Origin: Chloroflexota bacterium
GTDB lineage: Bacteria > Chloroflexota > Dehalococcoidia > Lucifugimonadales > Lucifugimonadaceae
Assembly (NCBI GenBank): GCA_009837685.1
Contig: VXTA01000137.1
Coordinates: forward strand, 1 to 11,208
Direction of reading: 5' to 3'
Length of the DNA: 11,208 nucleotides
Below, one piece after another: positions 7,677-11,208 of this stretch. The position numbers and the translations under genes were made by a program. The notes under the pieces are model-generated. The model had not been told where the DNA came from and searched no databases. It was given only the letters and a program-made list of their open reading frames with translations. Each line of letters opens with the position of its first letter. Position 1 is the first letter of the stretch.

Positions 7677-7716
7677 AACGGATTCCCCGCAAACGGACTA
7701 AACCCCTGCAAACGGA
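7677..7716. repeat. three short direct repeats around the toxin stop codon
   Basis: The hexamer AACGGA recurs at 7677, 7692 and 7711, each with similar flanks. On the + strand, GCAAACGGACT (7689-7699) and GCAAACGGATT (7708-7718) differ by one base, and AACGGATTCCCC (7677-7688) is a partial third copy. The stop codon of the PIN toxin gene (7698-7700) lies in the middle unit, so the last codons of the gene and its trailer look like a small tandem duplication. Confidence 0.6.
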
Positions 7717-8117
7717 TTGATTACACGCAACCCGTCGTACTCCTGTTCATCGTTCAAATCCTCGGTGTAGACCGCGTCGCATCCCAATGAGCGCGCCGCC
7801 GCCAGGATCCCTCCGTCCCAGTAGGAAATTCCGAAGCGTTCACTGATCGTCACCGCGTCATGGAACAAATCGAGCGTCATCTCTTGTATCGGAAAGTCGA
7901 GAAGATTTTCAAGAAATTCCAGCGCCTGAACATGTGTCAGGGGACGCGCCCGCGTGGGGCGGGTAGCCTGGTGATAGAACTCCTGCAAAACCTGAACCGA
8001 CAACGCCAGATCGGACTCCAACATAACTTCACGGGCGCGGCGGCGCTTATCGGCATCCTCATCCTCCAGAGACGAGATCGCGGCATAAAGGAAAACGTTG
8101 GTATCCACAAATCTCAC
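7698..8117 (-). CDS. vapC: PIN-domain ribonuclease toxin (VapC family)
   Basis: A 139-residue PIN-domain protein, the usual size for a VapC toxin of a type II toxin-antitoxin system; such toxins cut RNA in a Mg-dependent way. The acidic site is complete: Asp5 (FVDTNVFLY), Glu46 (VLQEFYHQ), Asp101 (YWDGGILAAA) and Asp120 within VYTEDLNDEQ. The rest, including the C-terminal RVINPFAGV, is typical. It starts with GTG, whose bases overlap the antitoxin stop (GTGA), so translation is coupled. A purine-rich GAGGATGG lies roughly 8-15 bases upstream, inside the antitoxin gene. It converges on the esterase gene with a 28-base gap. The RNA target cannot be told from sequence. Confidence 0.9.
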   Translation of the reverse strand: MRFVDTNVFLYAAISSLEDEDADKRRRAREVMLESDLALSVQVLQEFYHQATRPTRARPLTHVQALEFLENLLDFPIQEMTLDLFHDAVTISERFGISYWDGGILAAARSLGCDAVYTEDLNDEQEYDGLRVINPFAGV

Positions 8118-8473
8118 GTCCGTCCATCCTCAGTGCCTCCTCCGGCCCTTGCCTCCGCGATTTCAGCGCGTGCCCGCGCTCTGTTGTAGAGCTCATCGCG
8201 TGGCAGATTGTCTCGAGGATCTAGCCCCAGCCCCTTCCTGTCGAAATCCTCGAAGAACTCCCTGAGCAACTGTCGGCGAAACTCCACGAGTTCTTGAACA
8301 TCTCTAATGGGGCGTCTCGCCACTGCCTCCGTATCGCCTTGCAGGAAATCGGCATCCGCCAGTGCCTGGAGGTACTCCCGCACCAGCGCCGACACCGAAG
8401 TGTCCAACTCCGCCGCCCGAATCCGAGCCAAACGATGCGTCTCGTCGTCAACCGATACTGTGATGTTTCTCAT
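8114..8473 (-). CDS. vapB: ribbon-helix-helix antitoxin of the PIN toxin
   Basis: A 119-residue protein directly upstream of, and overlapping by 4 bases, the PIN toxin gene. The N-terminus MRNITVSVDDETHRLARIRAAELDTS fits a ribbon-helix-helix (CopG/Arc-type) DNA-binding fold: a beta strand (NITVSVD), then two helices ending in VSALVREYLQAL. The remaining about 75 residues are charged and Arg/Glu-rich and would wrap the toxin; the last 25 look disordered. Antitoxins of this type neutralise the toxin and repress their own promoter together with it. The start is ATG with no strong Shine-Dalgarno, which agrees with the very short predicted leader from the promoter at 8487-8515. Confidence in the role is high from synteny and fold; the exact subfamily is uncertain. 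Confidence 0.87.
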   Translation of the reverse strand: MRNITVSVDDETHRLARIRAAELDTSVSALVREYLQALADADFLQGDTEAVARRPIRDVQELVEFRRQLLREFFEDFDRKGLGLDPRDNLPRDELYNRARARAEIAEARAGGGTEDGRT

Positions 8474-8486
8474 CTACACAATCTCA

Positions 8487-8515
8487 CATATCCTGTGAAT
8501 CACAGTCTATAACAA
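8487..8515 (-). promoter_or_regulatory. toxin-antitoxin promoter with palindromic operator
   Basis: Reading the minus strand, TTGTTA (8510-8515; 4 of 6 to the -35 consensus) and GATATG (8487-8492; 3 of 6 to the -10) are separated by exactly 17 bases. That spacer contains the perfect palindrome CTGTGA-A-TCACAG (8493-8505). This is the classic arrangement for autorepression by an antitoxin/toxin complex. Transcription would begin only a few bases before the antitoxin ATG (8473). The palindrome is certain; the promoter boxes are weak matches. Confidence 0.5.
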
Positions 8516-8540
8516 GACATCCTTCATACAGGGAAGAGAT

Positions 8541-8647
8541 AGGATGGGCAACCGTCCCCTTCGCCGAAAGGCGTAAGGGGACGCGGAGCCCAAGAGACCG
8601 ACACAGGAACGCAGGGGATGCTCGGGGCGGGATGATGTCCGGGATCC
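8541..8647 (+). ncRNA. candidate structured leader RNA, partly GEMM/c-di-GMP-I-like
   Basis: The + strand folds into a strong hairpin: CGTCCCCTT-CGCC (8553-8565), GAAA tetraloop (8566-8569), GGCG (8570-8573), bulged T, AAGGGGACG (8575-8583), that is 13 bp. It is enclosed by GGGC (8546-8549) and GCCC (8588-8591) across an internal loop. GGGCAACC, the GAAA loop and GGGACGCGGAGCC closely resemble the P2 region of the c-di-GMP-I (GEMM) riboswitch (GGGCAAACC, GAAA, GGGACGCAAAGCC). A closing helix GGAT (8542-8545)/ATCC (8644-8647) and a second arm CCGACA (8598-8603)/TGT-CGG (8636-8642, one bulge) could complete a three-way junction. The second arm does not show the expected tetraloop receptor, so a true GEMM assignment is doubtful. 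It lies 43 bases before the kinase gene start. Confidence 0.4.
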
Positions 8648-8690
8648 AACATTAACGGAGTAATGTCTGAACACTAAAACCAAACACAAC

Positions 8691-9293
8691 GTGAAAGTAA
8701 TCCTCATCGGCGGATCATCCCACGTCGGCAAATCTACGATCGCCACAGCACTGGCAGCGAAGTTAGGTTGGACACACGTCTCCACCGACAGCCTCGCGCG
8801 TCATCCCGGCCGACCCTGGAGGTCAGCACCAGACAAGGTGCCAGACGACGTAGCAGAGCACTACCTCTGTCTCTCAGTTGAGGAGTTGATCGAGGACGTC
8901 ATCCGCCACTACCGGGTCAACGTCTGGCCGAAAGTCGAGGCGATCATCGCGTCGCACTCCGACAATACATCCATGAACGGAGTAGTCCTAGAGGGATCTG
9001 CGTTATGGCCCGAATTTGCGACGAGCCTAGACTTCGACAAGATCGGTGCAGTATGGCTCACCGCCAGCGACGAACTTTTCCGCCAACGAATCCACACGAA
9101 CAGCCAATACATCTCGAAATCCATTCGCGAACAAACGACGATCGATAAGTTCCTAGAACGCACGATCGCATACAACGCACTGATGGTCGATGCCGTTAAC
9201 CGCCACGGCTTCACCCTTCTCGATGTCCAGCGATCTGACGCGATGGATATCGCCGAAACGGTTCTGGCAAAACTCGGTTTCGGTAAGCCTTAA
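8691..9293 (+). CDS. small P-loop kinase-like ATPase
   Basis: A 200-residue P-loop NTPase with Walker A GSSHVGKS (residues 8-15) right at the N-terminus, followed by the helix TIATALAAKLGW and the segment HVSTDSLARHPGRPW. The DS plus Arg-rich turn resembles the acceptor site of nucleoside-monophosphate, shikimate or 2-phosphoglycerate-type kinases. GVVLEGSALWPEF looks like the strand carrying a catalytic acid, and FRQRI supplies candidate lid arginines. The phosphate acceptor is unknown. The start is GTG: the frame is closed by a TAA at 8661-8663 and no ATG or TTG lies between, so this is the only reasonable start. It has no Shine-Dalgarno and an A/C-rich approach. It stands alone, divergent from the toxin-antitoxin pair and preceded by the structured element at 8541-8647. 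Confidence 0.75.
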   Translation: MKVILIGGSSHVGKSTIATALAAKLGWTHVSTDSLARHPGRPWRSAPDKVPDDVAEHYLCLSVEELIEDVIRHYRVNVWPKVEAIIASHSDNTSMNGVVLEGSALWPEFATSLDFDKIGAVWLTASDELFRQRIHTNSQYISKSIREQTTIDKFLERTIAYNALMVDAVNRHGFTLLDVQRSDAMDIAETVLAKLGFGKP

Positions 9294-9485
9294 GCTCCCT
9301 CCCCCGAAATCATCAGTTCATTCTCGATCGCCCCTACCTGATCGATCGCGGACATCATCAGCCAAATAACTTACGAAATCATCCTTCGAGTGCCGCCCAT
9401 TCTCCCGATTCACGTCGCATAATATCTGGCATCTAAACACATACCGCTCTGAGCCCCATCAGACAACCAAGGAGAAGTTCGGGTA

Positions 9486-10538
9486 ATGGCCAACTATGAG
9501 CAACTGAAGCATCGCATCGACAACGGTGAGGTGATCATCTTGGACGGAGCCATCGGTACCGAACTCCAGTCCATGGGCGTGCCCATGCACCCCGCCGCGT
9601 GGTGCGGGCCCGGAAACTACACGCACCCGTCCACTGTGCGACAGATGCACGAGCGTTACATTCGGGCAGGTGCCGACGTAATCACAACCAACACCTTCAA
9701 CACCATCCGTCCCGCGCTTGAGGCCTCAGGCTACCCGAATCTGGTTAGGGAAATAAACATCCGCGCCGTCGACGCCGCAAGGGAAGCACGAGACGGGGTG
9801 GACGTCGACAGGTCCGTCTATATCGCCGGATCAATCTCGTGCCGGATCCCCGTTCGAGACCAGAGGACCGGCACACTTCTGGGCGGCACCGGCTTCGGCT
9901 ATGGTGCCAGCCTCCCTGCCGAGGAGCTACGTGCCTACGCCGATGAGCAAGCCGACATCCTCGCCGAGTCCGGCATCGACCTCTTCATCATGGAGAACAT
10001 GTGGGCCGACAACGATTCCAGGATGATCGCCGCCGAAGCCGCAAAGGCGACTGGCCTACCCGTCTGGGTCGGTTTCACCGCATCCATAGCGGATGACGGA
10101 GAGACGGTCAGAATGAATTTCGGTGACGAGCGCAACGCCTACAGCAGCGGCATGGGAATGCCCCTGTGGACCTCCAGCTGGCGGTCCGTCAACTACGACA
10201 TGACCCTTGCCGAAGGAGTCAAAGAGGTCGCATCGCTCAATCCTGACGCCATCAGCGTCTTCCACAGCCGGATATCCGAGACCACCGCCGCCCTCCAAGT
10301 CGTCCTCGACCAGTGGTCCGGCACCGTCGTCCTCTACCCCGATGCCGGCAGAACCGACTACCTGGAAACCTGGCAAGACAGCAGCACAGCCAACGAAGAG
10401 ACTGCGGATGAGTTGACACAAGAAGCCGCCAAGTGGACCGAAACAGGAGCCCAAGTCATAGGCACCTGCTGCGGCTTCGGAGCCAACTACACTAAAGCCC
10501 TGAGTAGCGCCCTACCCGAACGCGTCAACGGGCGCTGA
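9486..10538 (+). CDS. homocysteine S-methyltransferase family protein
   Basis: A 350-residue TIM-barrel protein of the homocysteine/selenocysteine S-methyltransferase family (MetH N-terminal domain, MmuM, BHMT). These enzymes move methyl groups to a zinc-bound thiol. Signature parts are ILDGAIGTELQSMGVP (17-32), the AGADVITTNTF strand, and the C-terminal zinc motif GTCCGFG with Cys328-Cys329. The first zinc ligand, normally Cys in a G-x-N-C motif, appears to be His260 in SVFHSR. The acceptor and donor are therefore uncertain, and true homocysteine methylation should not be assumed. A good ribosome binding site (AAGGAG, 11 bases before ATG) fixes the start. It is followed 29 bases later by an FAD oxidoreductase with its own AAGGA site, so the two probably form an operon. 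That suggests breakdown of a methylated amine or sulfonium compound. Family confidence is high. Confidence 0.88.
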   Translation: MANYEQLKHRIDNGEVIILDGAIGTELQSMGVPMHPAAWCGPGNYTHPSTVRQMHERYIRAGADVITTNTFNTIRPALEASGYPNLVREINIRAVDAAREARDGVDVDRSVYIAGSISCRIPVRDQRTGTLLGGTGFGYGASLPAEELRAYADEQADILAESGIDLFIMENMWADNDSRMIAAEAAKATGLPVWVGFTASIADDGETVRMNFGDERNAYSSGMGMPLWTSSWRSVNYDMTLAEGVKEVASLNPDAISVFHSRISETTAALQVVLDQWSGTVVLYPDAGRTDYLETWQDSSTANEETADELTQEAAKWTETGAQVIGTCCGFGANYTKALSSALPERVNGR

Positions 10539-10567
10539 TCGGTCCAGGACAACATAAAGGAACTCAC

Positions 10568-11208
10568 ATGGAATCCAGACCGCTCGTCGTAGTGGGTGCG
10601 GGGGTATCAGGTACAGCCGCCGCCATCGAAGCGGCCAAAGCTGGTGTTCAAGTCGCCCTCATCGACGAAAACACAGTACCGGCCTCCATGGCTGGACTGA
10701 ATGTCCCTCTGTTTTTCGGTCAAAAATTCGATAACGCGCTCAGCGACAGAGCGTTAATGATGGAGCGGATGGCTGCGACCAATGAAGCGTTGGACAAGGC
10801 TGAAGAAGTTGGAGTAGACATCCAACTAGGTACCTGCGTCTGGGGTGCCTTCCGCAACTCCGAAAACAGTAGACTCCTAGACGGCCCCCAGATCGGACTA
10901 GCCGACCACAAACGGTCTTGGATGATGAAGTACGAACGTCTCATCGTCGCCACCGGATCCCGTGATCTGTCCATCGGATTCGCGGGTTGTGATCTCACCG
11001 GAGCGATGGGAGCCAATGGTGCCCACTCACTAATGAGTCGGTATAAAGCGCTTTCTGCACAGCGCATGGTGATCTTGGGATCAGGCAACCTCGGCCTCAA
11101 CACTGCGAAGGTGGCGATCGATAACGGCAGCAACGTTGCCGCCATCGGGGACATTGCACCCTCCGTGTGCGGCGACAAAACGCTTACGACGCTCCTGCAA
11201 TCCAAAGG
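10568..11208 (+). CDS. NAD(P)/FAD-dependent oxidoreductase, HcnB/sarcosine-oxidase-alpha-like, 5' part
   Basis: The first 213 codons of a flavoprotein that runs off the right end. The N-terminal FAD Rossmann motif is LVVVGAGVSGTAAAIEAAKAG (GxGxxG at residues 10-15). YERLIVATGSRDL is the typical ATG motif, and GAMGANGAHSLMSRYKAL followed by MVILGSGNLGLNTAK gives the second nucleotide-binding GxGxxG (171-176). This order matches HcnB/opine-oxidase-A/sarcosine-oxidase-alpha-like dehydrogenases, which oxidise amines or amino acids, often with small partner subunits. The C-terminal half, where an iron-sulfur-binding Cys cluster would show the subtype, is outside the window. AAGGA lies 6 bases before the ATG. 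The gene sits 29 bases after the methyltransferase-family gene and is probably cotranscribed with it. Confidence 0.85.
   Translation, partial: MESRPLVVVGAGVSGTAAAIEAAKAGVQVALIDENTVPASMAGLNVPLFFGQKFDNALSDRALMMERMAATNEALDKAEEVGVDIQLGTCVWGAFRNSENSRLLDGPQIGLADHKRSWMMKYERLIVATGSRDLSIGFAGCDLTGAMGANGAHSLMSRYKALSAQRMVILGSGNLGLNTAKVAIDNGSNVAAIGDIAPSVCGDKTLTTLLQSK

Noticed and set aside
8663..8677. Four-codon leader peptide (ATG to TAA) before the kinase gene with GGAG just upstream
   Set aside because: The gap between GGAG and the ATG is only 2 bases, and such a short frame is expected by chance.

Overview
The window is about 11.2 kb of moderately GC-rich bacterial DNA with C/G-ending codons, dense genes and very short intergenic gaps inside operons. 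The gene mix is an HpcH/HpaI aldolase, a PYROXD2-type FAD oxidoreductase, a gamma-glutamyltransferase-like hydrolase, a homocysteine S-methyltransferase-family protein and an HcnB/sarcosine-oxidase-like FAD oxidoreductase. Two lipoproteins with clear lipoboxes are also present. This recalls catabolic genomes of marine or soil Chloroflexota (SAR202/Dehalococcoidia-like), although an actinobacterium cannot be excluded. The lineage is an inference from gene content; no rRNA or other phylogenetic marker is present.

Layout. 2-445 (+): 3' end of an HpcH/HpaI aldolase. 511-1947 (-): a convergent phosphodiesterase/nucleotide-pyrophosphatase-type phosphatase with all metal ligands. 2095-3642 (+): PYROXD2-like oxidoreductase, divergent from the phosphatase. 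3643-3962: a 320-base non-coding stretch holding a compact branched inverted-repeat structure (3691-3771). 3963-5693 (+): gamma-glutamyltransferase-family Ntn hydrolase with an altered substrate pocket. 5745-6377 and 6476-7669 (+): two adjacent lipoproteins with near-identical signal-peptide DNA; the second is a coiled-coil-stalked alpha/beta-hydrolase esterase. 7698-8473 (-): a PIN/ribbon-helix-helix toxin-antitoxin pair with a palindromic operator. 8541-8647: a folded element resembling part of a GEMM/c-di-GMP-I riboswitch. 8691-9293 (+): a small P-loop kinase with no Shine-Dalgarno sequence. 9486-10538 and 10568-11208 (+): a two-gene unit of homocysteine-methyltransferase-family protein and FAD oxidoreductase, the latter running off the window.

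How the genes may work together. Most are degradative or scavenging enzymes: aldolase, phosphodiesterase, amidohydrolase/transpeptidase-like enzyme, surface esterase, methyltransferase plus flavoprotein. They fit a lifestyle of using many small organic compounds. Only the last two genes (29-base gap, good ribosome binding sites) and the toxin-antitoxin pair (4-base overlap) are convincing operons. The most interesting non-textbook signals are the two candidate structured RNAs, the duplicated lipoprotein signal sequence, the His-for-Cys change at the likely zinc site of the methyltransferase-family protein, and the altered GGT motifs.
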